The notes beneath the pieces are model-generated. The model worked only from the letters and a program-made list of their open reading frames with translations, did not search any database and was not told the DNA's origin. The position numbers were made by a program, and so were the translations under genes. A stretch of DNA of 64,000 bases, taken from Chromatiaceae bacterium. GTDB taxonomy: Bacteria > Pseudomonadota > Gammaproteobacteria > Chromatiales > Chromatiaceae. The stretch is taken from NCBI GenBank assembly GCA_025458165.1, contig JALOTB010000004.1, positions 1 to 64,000 on the forward strand. Direction: 5' to 3'. Numbering within the stretch: position 1 is the first letter of the stretch; every line of letters starts with the position of its first letter. Shown piece after piece: positions 1-9,273 of the stretch.

Positions 1-1
1 G

Positions 2-100
2 CTGATCGCGCCGATTGCCATGGAAGAGGGGCTGCGCTTTGCCATCCGCGAGGGTGGGCGCACCGTGGGCGCGGGCGTGGTGGCGAAGGTCATCGAGTAA
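2..100 (+). CDS. tuf: Elongation factor Tu, 3' end only
   Basis: The window opens inside this gene; only the last 32 codons and the TAA stop are present. The peptide contains [13 protein letters not shown] and ends in [10 protein letters not shown], which is the C-terminal end of EF-Tu, the GTPase that delivers aminoacyl-tRNA to the ribosome. It stops 5 nt before rpsJ, the normal str-to-S10 junction of gammaproteobacteria, so rpsL-rpsG-fusA is expected just upstream of the window. Confidence 0.93.
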   Translation: MIAPIAMEEGLRFAIREGGRTVGAGVVAKVIE

Positions 101-105
101 TCGCC

Positions 106-417
106 ATGGCAAGCCAGAGAATCCGCATTCGTCTCAAGGCCTTCGACTACCGCCTGATCGATCAGTCGGCGCGGGAGATCGTCGATACGGCCAAGCGTAC
201 GGGCGCCCAGGTGCGCGGGCCCGTGCCCCTGCCGTCGAAAAAGGAGCGGTTTACGGTGCTGACCTCGCCGCACGTCAACAAGGACGCGCGCGATCAGTAC
301 GAGCTGCGTACCCATAAGCGGCTGATGGATATCGTCGACCCCACCGATAAGACGGTCGACGCCCTGATGAAGCTCGACCTGGCGGCCGGTGTGGACGTCC
401 AGATCAAGCTGAGCTGA
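106..417 (+). CDS. rpsJ: 30S ribosomal protein S10
   Basis: S10 sits in the head of the small subunit and, as NusE, also pairs with NusB in transcription antitermination. The 103-residue length is exactly the family length, and the conserved [15 protein letters not shown] block is present around residues 56-70. It is the first gene of the S10 operon order and follows tuf by only 5 nt, so it is probably partly expressed by readthrough from the str operon. No strong ribosome binding site is visible before the ATG, which suggests translational coupling to tuf. Confidence 0.98.
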   Translation: MASQRIRIRLKAFDYRLIDQSAREIVDTAKRTGAQVRGPVPLPSKKERFTVLTSPHVNKDARDQYELRTHKRLMDIVDPTDKTVDALMKLDLAAGVDVQIKLS

Positions 418-427
418 GGTGACGACG

Positions 428-1078
428 ATGACGATTGGTGTGATCGGACGTAAGGCCGGCATGACGCGCCTCTTCACCGAGGACGGGGCGTCGGTGCCAG
501 TGACCGTCATCGAGGTCGAGCCCAACCGCGTCTCCCAGGTCCGCACTGCCGAGGCCGACGGCTACCGGGCGGTGCAGGTCACCACCGGGACGCGTAAGGC
601 CAACCGCCTGACCAAGCCGATGGCGGGTCACTTCGCCAAGGCGGGGGTCCTTGCGGGGCAGGTCGTGCGCGAGTTCCGGCTTGCCGAGGGCGAGGGCGAG
701 GACCTGAGCGCCGGGGCCGAGATCGGGGTTGGCCTCTTCGAGGCGGGGCAGAAGGTGGATGTGCGCGGCGTGACCAAGGGCCGCGGCTTCGCCGGCGTCG
801 TCCGCCGTCACCACTTCCGCACCCAGGATGCCACCCACGGCAACTCCCTGTCCCACCGGGCCCCGGGCTCGATCGGTCAGAACCAGACCCCGGGGCGCGT
901 GTTCAAGGGCAAGCGCATGGCGGGACATTTGGGCAGCGCCAACCGCTGCCAACAGAATCTCGAGGTGCTGCGCGTCGACGCCGAGCGCAATCTCCTACTG
1001 GTCAGGGGCGGTGTCCCCGGACCCGCGGGCGGCCGCCTCGTCGTGGTGCCCTCCGTGAAGCAAAAGAACAAGGGCTGA
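428..1078 (+). CDS. rplC: 50S ribosomal protein L3
   Basis: L3 is a primary assembly protein of the large subunit that reaches toward the peptidyl transferase centre. The protein of 216 residues opens [16 protein letters not shown] and carries the loop [16 protein letters not shown], which includes the glutamine that PrmB methylates in E. coli. I chose the ATG at 428 because GAGGTG at 416-421 is a well-placed ribosome binding site; a GTG at 419 would add three residues and overlap that site. The stop overlaps the rplD region. Confidence 0.97.
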   Translation: MTIGVIGRKAGMTRLFTEDGASVPVTVIEVEPNRVSQVRTAEADGYRAVQVTTGTRKANRLTKPMAGHFAKAGVLAGQVVREFRLAEGEGEDLSAGAEIGVGLFEAGQKVDVRGVTKGRGFAGVVRRHHFRTQDATHGNSLSHRAPGSIGQNQTPGRVFKGKRMAGHLGSANRCQQNLEVLRVDAERNLLLVRGGVPGPAGGRLVVVPSVKQKNKG

Positions 1079-1083
1079 TGGCG

Positions 1084-1692
1084 ATGGAACTGGCAATCCG
1101 TAGCGAGAGTGGCGGGACTGTGCAGGTCTCCGACCAGGTATTCGGTGCCGACTACAAGCCGGGCCTGGTGCATCAGGTCGTCACCGCGTACATGGCGGCG
1201 GGGCGCTCGGGCACCAAGGCGCAGAAGAGCCGCTCCGACGTGAGCGGCGGCGGCGCCAAACCCTTCCGCCAGAAGGGTACGGGTCGGGCACGGGCCGGCA
1301 CCACCCGCGGGCCGCTGTGGCGCGGCGGCGGGGTGACGTTCGCCGCTCGGCCGCGGGACTACTCCCAGAAGGTCAACCGCAAGATGTACCGCGGGGCGGT
1401 GCGCTCGATCGTCTCCGAGCTGGCCCGCCAAGATCGTCTCGTGGTGCTACCGAGCCTGAGCTTGTCGGCGCCCAAGACGCGAGAGCTGGCGACCCAGCTC
1501 AAGGCGCTCGGCCTGCGCGATGTGCTGATCCTCGTCGATGGCTTCGACGAGGCGCTCTTCTTGGCTGCACGGAACCTACCAAATGTCGACGTGATGACGG
1601 CCCAGGAGGTCGATCCGGTAAGCATGATCGCCTTCGCCAACGTGCTCGCGACCGAGGGCGCGATCCGCAAGCTGGAGGAGCGGCTGGCATGA
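1084..1692 (+). CDS. rplD: 50S ribosomal protein L4
   Basis: L4 lines the exit tunnel and in E. coli also autoregulates the S10 operon. The product of 202 residues starts [11 protein letters not shown] and has the tunnel-loop signature [14 protein letters not shown] near residues 58-72. An ATG at 1078, overlapping the rplC stop, would add MA; the ATG at 1084 gives the E. coli-like MEL start and a better distance from AAGGG at about 1070. The 3' end overlaps rplW as ATGA, implying translational coupling. I did not find an obvious L4 leader hairpin, since the operon leader would lie upstream of tuf or within it. Confidence 0.96.
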   Translation: MELAIRSESGGTVQVSDQVFGADYKPGLVHQVVTAYMAAGRSGTKAQKSRSDVSGGGAKPFRQKGTGRARAGTTRGPLWRGGGVTFAARPRDYSQKVNRKMYRGAVRSIVSELARQDRLVVLPSLSLSAPKTRELATQLKALGLRDVLILVDGFDEALFLAARNLPNVDVMTAQEVDPVSMIAFANVLATEGAIRKLEERLA

Positions 1693-1985
1693 ATCAGGAA
1701 CGCCTACTCAAGGTGCTGATCTCCCCGGTAGTCTCGGAGAAGGCCACCTTGGCCGCCGAGCTGCGCGGCCAATACGCCTTTCGCGTGGTCCCGGATGCGA
1801 CCAAGCGTGAGATTGGTCGGGCGGTCGAGACCCTGTTCCAAGTGCAGGTCGAGGGGGTCCAGGTGGTCAATGTCAAGGGCAAGCAGAAGCGCTTTGGCCA
1901 GCGGCTCGGCAAGCGCAAGGACTGGCGCAAGGCCTATGTCCGGCTCAAGGCTGGGCAGAGCATCGACTTCGGCGGCGGCGCCTAA
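1689..1985 (+). CDS. rplW: 50S ribosomal protein L23
   Basis: L23 surrounds the tunnel exit and is the docking site for trigger factor and SRP. The 98-residue protein contains [11 protein letters not shown] near the start and the basic loop [17 protein letters not shown] that inserts into 23S rRNA. Its ATG overlaps the rplD stop (ATGA), so its translation is coupled. A 36-nt gap separates it from rplB. Confidence 0.97.
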   Translation: MNQERLLKVLISPVVSEKATLAAELRGQYAFRVVPDATKREIGRAVETLFQVQVEGVQVVNVKGKQKRFGQRLGKRKDWRKAYVRLKAGQSIDFGGGA

Positions 1986-2021
1986 GCGCCTGGCGCGACG
2001 ACTCAATTCGGACGACGCAAG

Positions 2022-2849
2022 ATGGCAATCGTAAAGACAAACCCGACCTCGCCCGGGCGGCGCTTCGTCGTCAAGGTGGTGACGCCCGAGCTGCACAAGG
2101 GGGCACCCTTCGAGGCCCTGGTCGAGAAGAAGACGAAGAATGGCGGCCGCAACAATCTCGGCCGGATCACGGTCCGTCACCAGGGCGGCGGCCATAAGCA
2201 GCGCTACCGCGTCGTCGATTTCAAGCGCAACAAGGACGGCGTACCCGCCGTGGTCGAGCGGTTGGAGTACGACCCCAACCGGACCGCGCACATCGCGCTG
2301 CTCAAGTATCTCGACGGGGCCTGGGCCTACATCATCGCGCCCAAGGGGCTCAAGGCCGGTGACCGCGTACAGTCGGGTGAGGACGCGCCGATCGCGCCGG
2401 GTAATTGCCTGCCGCTGCGTAACGTCCCGCTGGGCACGCAGGTGCACTGCATCGAGCTGCGTCCGGGTAAGGGTGCCCAGCTCGCCCGCTCGGCGGGTGC
2501 CTCGGCGCAGCTCATCGCACGCGAGGGCAGCCACGCGACCCTGCGTCTGCGCTCCGGGGAGATGCGCAAGGTCCATGCCGAGTGCCGCGCCGTGATCGGG
2601 GAGGTCGGTAACGCGGAGAGCAGCCTGCGCAAGCTCGGCAAGGCGGGGGCGACCCGCTGGCGTGGTGTGCGCCCGACGGTGCGCGGCGTGGTGATGAACC
2701 CGGTCGACCATCCGCACGGTGGCGGCGAGGGACGCACCTCCGGCGGGCGTCATCCGGTGACCCCCTGGGGCGTCCCGACCAAAGGCCATAAGACCCGCAG
2801 CAACAAGCGCACCGACAAGATGATTGTGCGCCGGCGCGGCAAGAAGTAA
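2022..2849 (+). CDS. rplB: 50S ribosomal protein L2
   Basis: L2 is needed for subunit association and peptidyl transferase assembly. The protein of 275 residues is family length, and near the C-terminus it carries [20 protein letters not shown], which holds the conserved histidine linked to peptidyl transferase activity. It is followed 17 nt later by rpsS. Confidence 0.98.
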   Translation: MAIVKTNPTSPGRRFVVKVVTPELHKGAPFEALVEKKTKNGGRNNLGRITVRHQGGGHKQRYRVVDFKRNKDGVPAVVERLEYDPNRTAHIALLKYLDGAWAYIIAPKGLKAGDRVQSGEDAPIAPGNCLPLRNVPLGTQVHCIELRPGKGAQLARSAGASAQLIAREGSHATLRLRSGEMRKVHAECRAVIGEVGNAESSLRKLGKAGATRWRGVRPTVRGVVMNPVDHPHGGGEGRTSGGRHPVTPWGVPTKGHKTRSNKRTDKMIVRRRGKK

Positions 2850-2866
2850 TAGGTGAGGTTGAGCAA

Positions 2867-3145
2867 GTGCCACGTTCCATTCGCAAGGGGCCTTTCGTGG
2901 ATCTCCACCTGCTGAAGAAGGTGGAGGAGGCGGTCGCTCAGAACAGCAAGCGCCCGATCAAGACCTGGTCGCGCCGCTCCATGGTTCTGCCGGAGATGGT
3001 CGGTCTGACCATCGCGGTCCATAACGGGCGCCAGCATGTGCCGGTGCTGGTCAACGAGAACATGATCGGCCACAAGCTCGGCGAGTTCGCCCTCACTCGC
3101 ACCTATCGGGGTCATTCCGCCGATAAGAAAGCGAAGAAAAAGTAG
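2867..3145 (+). CDS. rpsS: 30S ribosomal protein S19
   Basis: S19 forms a complex with S13 in the head of the small subunit. The 92-residue protein starts with GTG ([10 protein letters not shown]) behind the purine-rich site AGGTGAGG, and ends in a lysine-rich tail (DKKAKKK), as in E. coli. No ATG in this frame would preserve the conserved N-terminus, so GTG is the clear start. The core [15 protein letters not shown] is intact. Confidence 0.97.
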   Translation: MPRSIRKGPFVDLHLLKKVEEAVAQNSKRPIKTWSRRSMVLPEMVGLTIAVHNGRQHVPVLVNENMIGHKLGEFALTRTYRGHSADKKAKKK

Positions 3146-3161
3146 CCGGGAGTAAGCGCAC

Positions 3162-3494
3162 ATGCAGGCGGAAGCAAAGCTCAAGTACGCGCGCATCTCG
3201 GCGCAGAAGGCGCGGCTGGTCGCTGACCAGATCCGCGGGCTGCGTGTCGAGCAGGCGCTCAACGTCCTGTCGTTCAGCCCCAAGAAGGGCTCGGGCCTCA
3301 TCAAGAAGGTCCTCGAATCGGCCATCGCGAATGCCGAGCACAACGAGGGTGCGGATGTCGATGAGCTCCGGGTGGCCGCCATCCAGGTCAACGAGGGGCC
3401 GTCAATGAAACGCATCCAGCCGCGTGCGAAGGGGCGTGCGAACCGCATCGTCAAGCGTACCAGCCACATCAGCGTGACGGTCGCGGAAGCCTAA
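3162..3494 (+). CDS. rplV: 50S ribosomal protein L22
   Basis: L22 extends a β-hairpin into the exit tunnel and is a site of macrolide resistance mutations. The 110-residue product matches the family length. The sequence [15 protein letters not shown] is conserved near the N-terminus, and the tunnel hairpin tip is [15 protein letters not shown], with no insertion or deletion visible. It lies 16 nt after rpsS and 14 nt before rpsC. Confidence 0.97.
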   Translation: MQAEAKLKYARISAQKARLVADQIRGLRVEQALNVLSFSPKKGSGLIKKVLESAIANAEHNEGADVDELRVAAIQVNEGPSMKRIQPRAKGRANRIVKRTSHISVTVAEA

Positions 3495-3508
3495 CCGAGA
3501 GAACCAGC

Positions 3509-4189
3509 ATGGGTCATAAAGTACATCCAACGGGTATCCGCCTCGGCATCGTCAAGGACTGGACGTCTAAGTGGTACGCGGATTCCAAGCACTACGCTGA
3601 TCTCCTGAACACGGACCTCGAGGTGCGCGCCTATCTCAAGAAGCGCCTCGCGCAGGCGTCGGTGAGTCGCATCCAGATCGACCGGCCGGCGAAGAATGCG
3701 CATATCACCATTCACACGGCGCGCCCGGGTGTCGTGATCGGCAAGAAGGGCGAGGACATCGACGCGCTGCGCAAAGACGTCTCCGCGCGTATGGGTGTCC
3801 CGGTGCACATCAGCATCGAGGAGATCCGCAAGCCTGAGCTGGACGCCCAGCTCGTCGCCGAGAGCATTGCCCAGCAGCTCGAGCGCCGCATCATGTTCCG
3901 CCGGGCGATGAAGCGCTCGGTGCAGAATGCAATGCGGATCGGCGCCGAGGGGATCAAGGTGCACATCGCCGGACGGCTGAACGGAGCGGAGATCGCGCGC
4001 AGCGAGTGGTACCGCGAGGGGCGGGTGCCGCTGCACACCCTGCGTGCCGACATCGACTATGGTTTCGCCGAGGCGAAGACGACCTATGGCGTGCTCGGGG
4101 TCAAGGTCTGGATCTTCAAGGGCGAGGTCTTCGGCTCGGCCCCCGAGCAGGAGTCCGCCGGCCCGAAGACCGCGGGCAAGAGGGGCTGA
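3509..4189 (+). CDS. rpsC: 30S ribosomal protein S3
   Basis: S3 forms part of the mRNA entry channel and its helicase. The protein of 226 residues begins [13 protein letters not shown] and contains a type II KH domain with the GxxG loop in [11 protein letters not shown] (about residues 73-84), then the S3 C-terminal domain ending near [16 protein letters not shown]. The short charged tail after that is variable across species. Only 3 nt separate it from rplP. Confidence 0.98.
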   Translation: MGHKVHPTGIRLGIVKDWTSKWYADSKHYADLLNTDLEVRAYLKKRLAQASVSRIQIDRPAKNAHITIHTARPGVVIGKKGEDIDALRKDVSARMGVPVHISIEEIRKPELDAQLVAESIAQQLERRIMFRRAMKRSVQNAMRIGAEGIKVHIAGRLNGAEIARSEWYREGRVPLHTLRADIDYGFAEAKTTYGVLGVKVWIFKGEVFGSAPEQESAGPKTAGKRG

Positions 4190-4192
4190 TCC

Positions 4193-4606
4193 ATGCTGCA
4201 ACCAAAACGCACGAAGTTCCGCAAGCAGCACAAGGGCCGCAACCGCGGCCTGGCGCAGGCCGGCAGCGATGTCAGCTTCGGTGAGTACGGCCTCAAGGCG
4301 ACCACCCGCGGACGGCTCACCGCCCGGCAGATCGAGGCGGCGCGTCGCGCCATCAGCCGTAAGGTCAAACGCGGCGGCAAGCTGTGGATCCGCGTCTTCC
4401 CCGACAAACCCGTCTCCAAGAAGCCCTTGGAGGTACGCATGGGTAAGGGCAAAGGCAACGTCGAGTACTGGGTCGCCCTCGTCCAGCCGGGGAAGGTGCT
4501 CTACGAGATCGAAGGGGTTCCTGAGGAGCTGGCGCGTGAGGCGTTCGGCCTGGCGGCCGCCAAGCTGCCGGTGCTGACCAGCTTCTCGAAGCGGACGGTG
4601 ATGTGA
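4193..4606 (+). CDS. rplP: 50S ribosomal protein L16
   Basis: L16 contacts the A-site tRNA and organises the peptidyl transferase region. The 137-residue protein opens [19 protein letters not shown] and contains [18 protein letters not shown], both near identical to the gammaproteobacterial form; the arginine hydroxylated in E. coli lies in this second segment. The stop TGA at 4604-4606 overlaps the rpmC start by one base. Confidence 0.98.
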   Translation: MLQPKRTKFRKQHKGRNRGLAQAGSDVSFGEYGLKATTRGRLTARQIEAARRAISRKVKRGGKLWIRVFPDKPVSKKPLEVRMGKGKGNVEYWVALVQPGKVLYEIEGVPEELAREAFGLAAAKLPVLTSFSKRTVM

Positions 4607-4806
4607 TGAAAGCGAAAGACCTCAGAAAGAGCAGCCCCGAGGACCTCAGCAAGCAGCTCGAGACGCTGCTGCGCGAGCAGTTCAATCTGCGGATGCAGAA
4701 GGGGATGGGTCAGCTCTCGCGGCCATCGCAGGTACGCGCGGTACGTCGCGACATCGCCCGGGTCAAGACGATCATTCACGAGATGCAAGCGGGTGGCGGT
4801 CGATGA
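4606..4806 (+). CDS. rpmC: 50S ribosomal protein L29
   Basis: L29 lies next to L23 at the tunnel exit. The protein of 66 residues begins [14 protein letters not shown] and includes [11 protein letters not shown], the hallmark of the family. The ATG at 4606 shares its first base with the rplP stop; a GTG one codon earlier is possible but not needed. The stop overlaps the rpsQ ATG as ATGA. Confidence 0.96.
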   Translation: MKAKDLRKSSPEDLSKQLETLLREQFNLRMQKGMGQLSRPSQVRAVRRDIARVKTIIHEMQAGGGR

Positions 4807-5063
4807 GCGCAGAAGAGAAGGGCAACCGTAGGTTGAGCGGGCGCGTGGTCAGCGACGCCATGGACAAGACCATTACCGTGCTGGTGGAGCGGCGTGTGCA
4901 GCATCCGCTTTACGGCAAGTTCATCCGCCGTTCGACCAAGGTGCACGCCCACGATGAGGACAATGCCTGCGGCCGGGGTGACTGGGTGACCGTCGAGCAA
5001 TGCCGGCCCCTGTCGAAGACCAAGAGCTGGCGCTTGGTGGAGATCATCGAGAAGGCGCGCTGA
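4803..5063 (+). CDS. rpsQ: 30S ribosomal protein S17
   Basis: S17 is a primary 16S rRNA-binding protein of the OB-fold class. The 86-residue sequence has [19 protein letters not shown] followed by [18 protein letters not shown], both diagnostic. It is the last gene of the S10 operon order; a 64-nt gap with a small hairpin then leads to rplN, the first spc-operon gene. Confidence 0.97.
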   Translation: MSAEEKGNRRLSGRVVSDAMDKTITVLVERRVQHPLYGKFIRRSTKVHAHDEDNACGRGDWVTVEQCRPLSKTKSWRLVEIIEKAR

Positions 5064-5080
5064 GCGCAGAGACAGTGACG

Positions 5081-5103
5081 GCGGGTGCCTGCCTGGGACC
5101 CGC
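5081..5103 (+). other. Hairpin between the S10 and spc gene sets
   Basis: GCGGGT at 5081-5086 and ACCCGC at 5098-5103 can form a six-pair stem with an 11-nt loop in the 64-nt gap between rpsQ and rplN. There is no T-tract, so it is not a standard intrinsic terminator. It marks the classical boundary between the S10 and spc operons and could be an RNA processing or pausing site. I saw no convincing promoter in the gap. Confidence 0.35.
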
Positions 5104-5127
5104 GCAGCGACTCAGAGGATTAAGACC

Positions 5128-5496
5128 ATGATTCAGATGCAGACGAATCTGAGCGTTGCCGACAACAGCGGCGCCAAGCGCGTGCAGTGCATCAAGGTGC
5201 TCGGCGGCTCGCATCGCCGTTACGCCGCCATCGGCGACGTGATCAAGGTCGCGGTCAAGGACGCGATCCCGCGCGGCAAGGTCAAAAAGGGTGACGTCTA
5301 CAATGCGGTGGTGGTGCGCACCCGCAAGGGCGTCCGGCGCCCCGATGGTTCGGTGATCCGCTTCGACGGCAACGCCGCGGTGCTGCTCAACAACCAGCTC
5401 CAGCCCATCGGGACCCGCATCTTCGGACCGGTGACGCGCGAGCTGCGCGGCGAGAAGTTCATGAAGATCATCTCGCTCGCACCGGAAGTGCTGTGA
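5128..5496 (+). CDS. rplN: 50S ribosomal protein L14
   Basis: L14 contacts the small subunit and RsfS at the subunit interface. The 122-residue length is invariant in bacteria, and [19 protein letters not shown] and [15 protein letters not shown] are conserved. It is preceded by AGAGGATT as a ribosome binding site and is the first gene of the spc order. Confidence 0.98.
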   Translation: MIQMQTNLSVADNSGAKRVQCIKVLGGSHRRYAAIGDVIKVAVKDAIPRGKVKKGDVYNAVVVRTRKGVRRPDGSVIRFDGNAAVLLNNQLQPIGTRIFGPVTRELRGEKFMKIISLAPEVL

Positions 5497-5508
5497 AGGG
5501 TTAAGGCC

Positions 5509-5826
5509 ATGCGCAAGATCAGAAAAGGCGACGACGTCATCGTCCGCTCCGGCAAGGACAAGGGTAAGCGCGGCACCGTGCTGCGCGTTGTCGACGACGA
5601 GCACGTGATCGTCGAGAACGTCAACCTAGTCAAAAAGCACCAGAAGCCGAACCCTCAGCGCGGCGAGCCCGGCGGGATCATCAGCAAGGAGATGCCGCTG
5701 CATATCTCCAACATCGGGCTCTATAACCCGGTGAAGGGCGGTGCCGACCGGGTTGGTTTCAAGTTCCTCGAGGACGGCCGCAAGGTGCGGGTGTTCAAGT
5801 CCAACGGCGAAGTCGTTGACGTGTGA
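5509..5826 (+). CDS. rplX: 50S ribosomal protein L24
   Basis: L24 initiates large-subunit assembly. The 105-residue protein has the KOW motif [20 protein letters not shown] at its N-terminus and the assembly loop [15 protein letters not shown]. It lies 12 nt after rplN. In E. coli the rplX-rplE junction is where S8 binds to repress the spc operon; the junction here is short (11 nt) and I could not confirm an S8-type helix by eye. Confidence 0.98.
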   Translation: MRKIRKGDDVIVRSGKDKGKRGTVLRVVDDEHVIVENVNLVKKHQKPNPQRGEPGGIISKEMPLHISNIGLYNPVKGGADRVGFKFLEDGRKVRVFKSNGEVVDV

Positions 5827-5837
5827 GTGGTTCAGTC

Positions 5838-6377
5838 ATGTCCAGGTTGCAGACAGAGTATCGGGAGAAGATCGTCGGCCAGCTCATGGAGCGGTTCGCC
5901 TATCCGACCGTGATGCAGGTGCCGAAGATCGAGAAGATCACCCTGAACATGGGCGTCGGTGAGGCGATCGCCGACAAAAAGATCATGGATAACGCCGTTG
6001 GCGATCTGCGTGCCATCTCGGGTCAGCAGCCGATCGTCACCAAGGCGCGCAAGTCCGTCGCGGCGTTCAAGATCCGCGAGGGCTGGCCGATCGGGTGCAA
6101 GGTGACGCTGCGGCGTGAGCGCATGTACGAGTTCCTCGATCGGCTGATCAACATTGCCATCCCGCGTATCCGCGACTTCCGCGGGCTGAATCCCAAGGGC
6201 TTCGACGGGCGTGGCAACTACAGCATGGGCGTGCGCGAGCAGATCATGTTTCCGGAGATCGACTACGACAAGATCGATGCCCTGCGCGGCCTGGACATTA
6301 CGATCACGACCACCGCCCGCACCGACGATGAGGGGCGCGCGCTGCTCGAGGCATTTCGATTCCCCTTCAGGACCTGA
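5838..6377 (+). CDS. rplE: 50S ribosomal protein L5
   Basis: L5 binds 5S rRNA and forms the bridge to S13. The 179-residue protein has [20 protein letters not shown] and [15 protein letters not shown], near identical to E. coli L5. I chose the ATG at 5838, which gives the E. coli length; a GTG at 5823 overlapping the rplX stop would add five residues. Confidence 0.97.
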   Translation: MSRLQTEYREKIVGQLMERFAYPTVMQVPKIEKITLNMGVGEAIADKKIMDNAVGDLRAISGQQPIVTKARKSVAAFKIREGWPIGCKVTLRRERMYEFLDRLINIAIPRIRDFRGLNPKGFDGRGNYSMGVREQIMFPEIDYDKIDALRGLDITITTTARTDDEGRALLEAFRFPFRT

Positions 6378-6386
6378 GATCGGATT

Positions 6387-6692
6387 ATGGCGAAGAAGAG
6401 CATGGTGGCGCGCGAGGTCAAGCGTGCCAAGATCGCGGCGAAGTATGCCGCCCGGCGCGCGGCGCTCAAGACGGTGATTAACGACCGCAGCGCGAGCGGC
6501 GAGGCGATCGACGAGGCCCTGCGCAAGCTCCAGGCCTTGCCGCGAGACGCGGGTCCGACCCGTCAGCAGCGGCGCTGCCGAGTGAGCGGGCGGCCCCATG
6601 CCGTGTATCGAAAGTTCGGGCTCTCCCGCAACAAGCTGCGCGAGGCCACCATGCGCGGGGATGTCCCCGGGCTTGTGAAGGCGAGCTGGTAG
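6387..6692 (+). CDS. rpsN: 30S ribosomal protein S14 (zinc-independent form)
   Basis: This is the long form of S14 at 101 residues, without the CxxC pairs of the zinc-binding short form. It contains [17 protein letters not shown] and [19 protein letters not shown]. The single cysteine in RCRVSG is normal for the long form. It is followed by a 97-nt gap holding a strong GC-rich hairpin before rpsH. Confidence 0.97.
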   Translation: MAKKSMVAREVKRAKIAAKYAARRAALKTVINDRSASGEAIDEALRKLQALPRDAGPTRQQRRCRVSGRPHAVYRKFGLSRNKLREATMRGDVPGLVKASW

Positions 6693-6701
6693 ATTGGTTG
6701 C

Positions 6702-6733
6702 GGTCCCCACCCCGCGGACCGGGGCGGGGGACC
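6702..6733 (+). other. GC-rich hairpin in the rpsN-rpsH gap
   Basis: GGTCCCC at 6702-6708 pairs with GGGGACC at 6727-6733, and inside it CCCCG at 6710-6714 pairs with CGGGG at 6720-6724 around a CGGAC loop. That makes about 12 GC-rich pairs with a small internal asymmetry, followed by TTGTT. The 97-nt gap is the longest in the spc section. The structure could be an attenuator, an mRNA-stability element or a protein-binding leader for rpsH, but the sequence alone cannot decide. Confidence 0.5.
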
Positions 6734-6789
6734 TTGTTCCACATCGTGGGTATCGCGCCCCGCGGGCGGTCTGACCCCAGGAGTCGTCA

Positions 6790-7185
6790 ATGAGTATGTC
6801 GGATCCTATTGCGGATATGCTGACGCGCATCCGCAACGGTCAGGTGCGCGGCAAGGTGACCATCACCATGCCGGTGTCCAAGCAGAAGCTCGCCATCGCC
6901 AGTCTGCTCAAGGACGAGGGTTACCTCGCCGATGTGTCGGTACAGGGTGAAGGGCCCAAGGGCGAGCTCGTCATCAAGCTCAAGTACCACCGCGGTCGCC
7001 CTGTCATCGAGTACCTCAAGCGGGTCTCCCGGCCTGGTCTGCGCATCTATCGCAGCAAGGACGAGCTGCCGAAGGTCTGGGGCGGGCTGGGCGTCGTCGT
7101 CGTCTCCACCTCCAAGGGTGTGATGACCGACCGCGCGGCCCGCGCCGCCGGTCACGGCGGCGAGATCCTCGCCTACGTGGCCTAA
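6790..7185 (+). CDS. rpsH: 30S ribosomal protein S8
   Basis: S8 is a primary 16S rRNA binder and, in E. coli, the repressor of the spc operon. The protein of 131 residues starts [18 protein letters not shown] and ends with [20 protein letters not shown]. An in-frame ATG at 6796 is also possible, but AGGAG at about 6779-6783 suits the upstream ATG. Confidence 0.98.
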   Translation: MSMSDPIADMLTRIRNGQVRGKVTITMPVSKQKLAIASLLKDEGYLADVSVQGEGPKGELVIKLKYHRGRPVIEYLKRVSRPGLRIYRSKDELPKVWGGLGVVVVSTSKGVMTDRAARAAGHGGEILAYVA

Positions 7186-7203
7186 GTCGGGAGGATTCGA
7201 ACG

Positions 7204-7737
7204 ATGTCACGTATTGCAAAGGCGGCGATCCCCGTGCCCGCGAACGTCACCGTGGAGATCGACGGGCAGGACGTCCGGATCAAGGGGCCCAAGGGCGCGC
7301 TCGGCTGGACCGTCCACCCGAAGGTGGGTGTCGAGCAACAAGGCCGGGAGCTGAAGATCACCCCCCGCAGCGAGGGCCAGGATGCCTGGGCGCTCGCCGG
7401 CACCACACGGGCCTTGATCAACAACATGGTGATCGGCTGCGGGACCGGTTTCGAGCGTAAGCTCACGCTGGTCGGGGTCGGTTACCGCGCGCAGGCCCAG
7501 GGGGCGAGCCTGAATCTGAGCCTCGGCTTCTCGCACCCGGTGAGCTACGCGGTGCCCGAGGGGATCGAGATCACCACCCCGAGCCAGACCGAGATCCTGG
7601 TGCGGGGTGCGGACAAGCAGCGCGTCGGCCAGGTCGCCTCGGAGATTCGTGCCTATCGTCCGCCCGAGCCGTACAAGGGCAAGGGCGTGCGTTATGCCGA
7701 TGAGCAGGTCCTGCGCAAAGAAGCGAAGAAGAAGTAA
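7204..7737 (+). CDS. rplF: 50S ribosomal protein L6
   Basis: L6 lies near the sarcin-ricin loop and the factor-binding site. The 177-residue protein is the standard tandem-domain form, starting [12 protein letters not shown] and ending with the signature [20 protein letters not shown]-like purines precede the ATG. Confidence 0.98.
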   Translation: MSRIAKAAIPVPANVTVEIDGQDVRIKGPKGALGWTVHPKVGVEQQGRELKITPRSEGQDAWALAGTTRALINNMVIGCGTGFERKLTLVGVGYRAQAQGASLNLSLGFSHPVSYAVPEGIEITTPSQTEILVRGADKQRVGQVASEIRAYRPPEPYKGKGVRYADEQVLRKEAKKK

Positions 7738-7750
7738 GGGGGGTATCGCG

Positions 7751-8107
7751 ATGGACAAGAAACAGGCCCGTCTGCGTCGTGCCACGCGCGCCCGCGCGAA
7801 GATCCGCGAGCTGGGTGCCTACCGGCTGTGTGTGTTCCGCACCCCTCGTCATATGTACGCCCAGGTGATCTCACCCGACGGCGGTCAGGTGGTCGCCGCG
7901 GCCTCCACCGTGGAGAAGGCGCTGCGCCAGTCGGTCGAGGGGCACGCCGGCAATGCCGCGGCGGCTGCCTTGGTGGGTCGCGCGATCGCCGAGCGTGCCA
8001 AATCGGCAGGGGTGGAGAAGGTGGCGTTCGACCGTTCTGGCTTCCGTTACCACGGTCGCGTCAAGGCACTGGCCGACGCCGCCCGTGAAGGCGGACTGGT
8101 TTTTTAA
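7751..8107 (+). CDS. rplR: 50S ribosomal protein L18
   Basis: L18 binds 5S rRNA together with L5 and L25. The product of 118 residues begins [18 protein letters not shown] and ends [19 protein letters not shown], both diagnostic. The reading frame stays open upstream into rplF, but the ATG at 7751 behind AGGGGGG is the family start. Confidence 0.98.
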   Translation: MDKKQARLRRATRARAKIRELGAYRLCVFRTPRHMYAQVISPDGGQVVAAASTVEKALRQSVEGHAGNAAAAALVGRAIAERAKSAGVEKVAFDRSGFRYHGRVKALADAAREGGLVF

Positions 8108-8117
8108 GGGCTGAGAT

Positions 8118-8624
8118 ATGGCTAGTTACAATCCCAAGCCGGAAGGCGACGATCTCCTCGAAAAGCTGGTGGCGGTCAACCGCGTCGCCAAGGTTGTCAA
8201 GGGTGGCCGGCAGTTCGGTTTTTCGGCGCTGACCGTTGTCGGTGACGGCAAGGGCCGCGTCGGGTTCGGGACCGGCAAGGCACGCGAGGTGCCGGTGGCC
8301 ATTCAGAAGGCGATGGAGAGCGCGCGTAAGAACATGATCGACGTGAAGCTCAAGGGCTCCACCCTGCAGTACCCGATGATGGGGCGGCACGGCGCGGCCA
8401 AGGTCTTCATGCAACCGGCCTCCGACGGTACCGGGATCATCGCCGGTGGGGCCATGCGCGCCGTGTTTGAGGTGGTCGGCGTGCAGAACGTGCTGGCGAA
8501 GTGCATCGGCACCAACAATCCGATGAATGTCGTGCGCGCGACGATCAACGGGCTCGGCATCATGACCGATGCTCAGGCCATCGCCGCCAAGCGCGGCAAG
8601 ACGGTCGAGGCGATCCTGGGGTAA
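8118..8624 (+). CDS. rpsE: 30S ribosomal protein S5
   Basis: S5 helps decoding accuracy and mRNA unwinding. The 168-residue protein has the double-stranded RNA-binding-like N-domain with [19 protein letters not shown], the loop where spectinomycin-resistance changes occur, and no deletion is visible there. The C-domain includes [20 protein letters not shown] sequence (here [16 protein letters not shown]). Confidence 0.98.
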   Translation: MASYNPKPEGDDLLEKLVAVNRVAKVVKGGRQFGFSALTVVGDGKGRVGFGTGKAREVPVAIQKAMESARKNMIDVKLKGSTLQYPMMGRHGAAKVFMQPASDGTGIIAGGAMRAVFEVVGVQNVLAKCIGTNNPMNVVRATINGLGIMTDAQAIAAKRGKTVEAILG

Positions 8625-8627
8625 GTC

Positions 8628-8819
8628 ATGGACGCGAAGAAAATGATGAAGGTCAAGCTGGTGCGCAGCGTGCACGGCCGCCTCGCCGCCCATAAGGCGT
8701 GCGTTCGCGGGCTGGGGCTGCGCCGTATGCACCACGTCGTCGAGGTCGAGGACACCCCCGCCACGCGCGGGATGGTGAACAAGGTCTCCTACATGGTGAA
8801 AGTCCTGGGGGATTCCTGA
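8628..8819 (+). CDS. rpmD: 50S ribosomal protein L30
   Basis: L30 is a small peripheral large-subunit protein found in many but not all bacteria. The 63-residue product includes [27 protein letters not shown], the family core, and ends [11 protein letters not shown]. It lies 3 nt after rpsE and 1 nt before rplO, the tight spc packing. Confidence 0.96.
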   Translation: MDAKKMMKVKLVRSVHGRLAAHKACVRGLGLRRMHHVVEVEDTPATRGMVNKVSYMVKVLGDS

Positions 8820-8820
8820 C

Positions 8821-9255
8821 ATGCGTATGAATGACATGCGGCCTGACGCCGGCAGCCGGCAGGCCCCGAAGCGGCTAGGCCGCGGAGTCGGAAGCGGGCT
8901 CGGCAAGACCGGCGGGCGTGGCCATAAGGGCCAAAAGGCAAGGGCCGGCGGATTCCACAAGGTCGGGTTCGAGGGCGGCCAGATGCCCCTGCAGCGGCGG
9001 CTGCCGAAGATCGGTTTCCGCTCGCGTAAGCAGCTCACCACCGACGAGATCCGCCTGCACGAGCTCAACCGGGTGACCGGCGATCTCGTCGACCTCGAGA
9101 GTCTGCGCGCGGCCAACCTGATCGACCGTAGCGTCACGCGCGTGAAGATCATCGCGAGCGGCACCGTCGAGCGGGCCTTCACCATCCGCGGCATCGGGGT
9201 GACCAAGGGGGCCCGTGCCGCCGTCGAGGCCGCGGGCGGCACCATCGAGGGCTAA
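8821..9255 (+). CDS. rplO: 50S ribosomal protein L15
   Basis: L15 binds late in large-subunit assembly. The 144-residue protein starts [12 protein letters not shown] and carries the glycine-rich [20 protein letters not shown] segment that threads into 23S rRNA. Three in-frame ATG codons lie within the first 16 nt; the first (8821) matches the E. coli MRLN start. Confidence 0.97.
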   Translation: MRMNDMRPDAGSRQAPKRLGRGVGSGLGKTGGRGHKGQKARAGGFHKVGFEGGQMPLQRRLPKIGFRSRKQLTTDEIRLHELNRVTGDLVDLESLRAANLIDRSVTRVKIIASGTVERAFTIRGIGVTKGARAAVEAAGGTIEG

Positions 9256-9273
9256 CCAGAGGTCCAGACCCCA

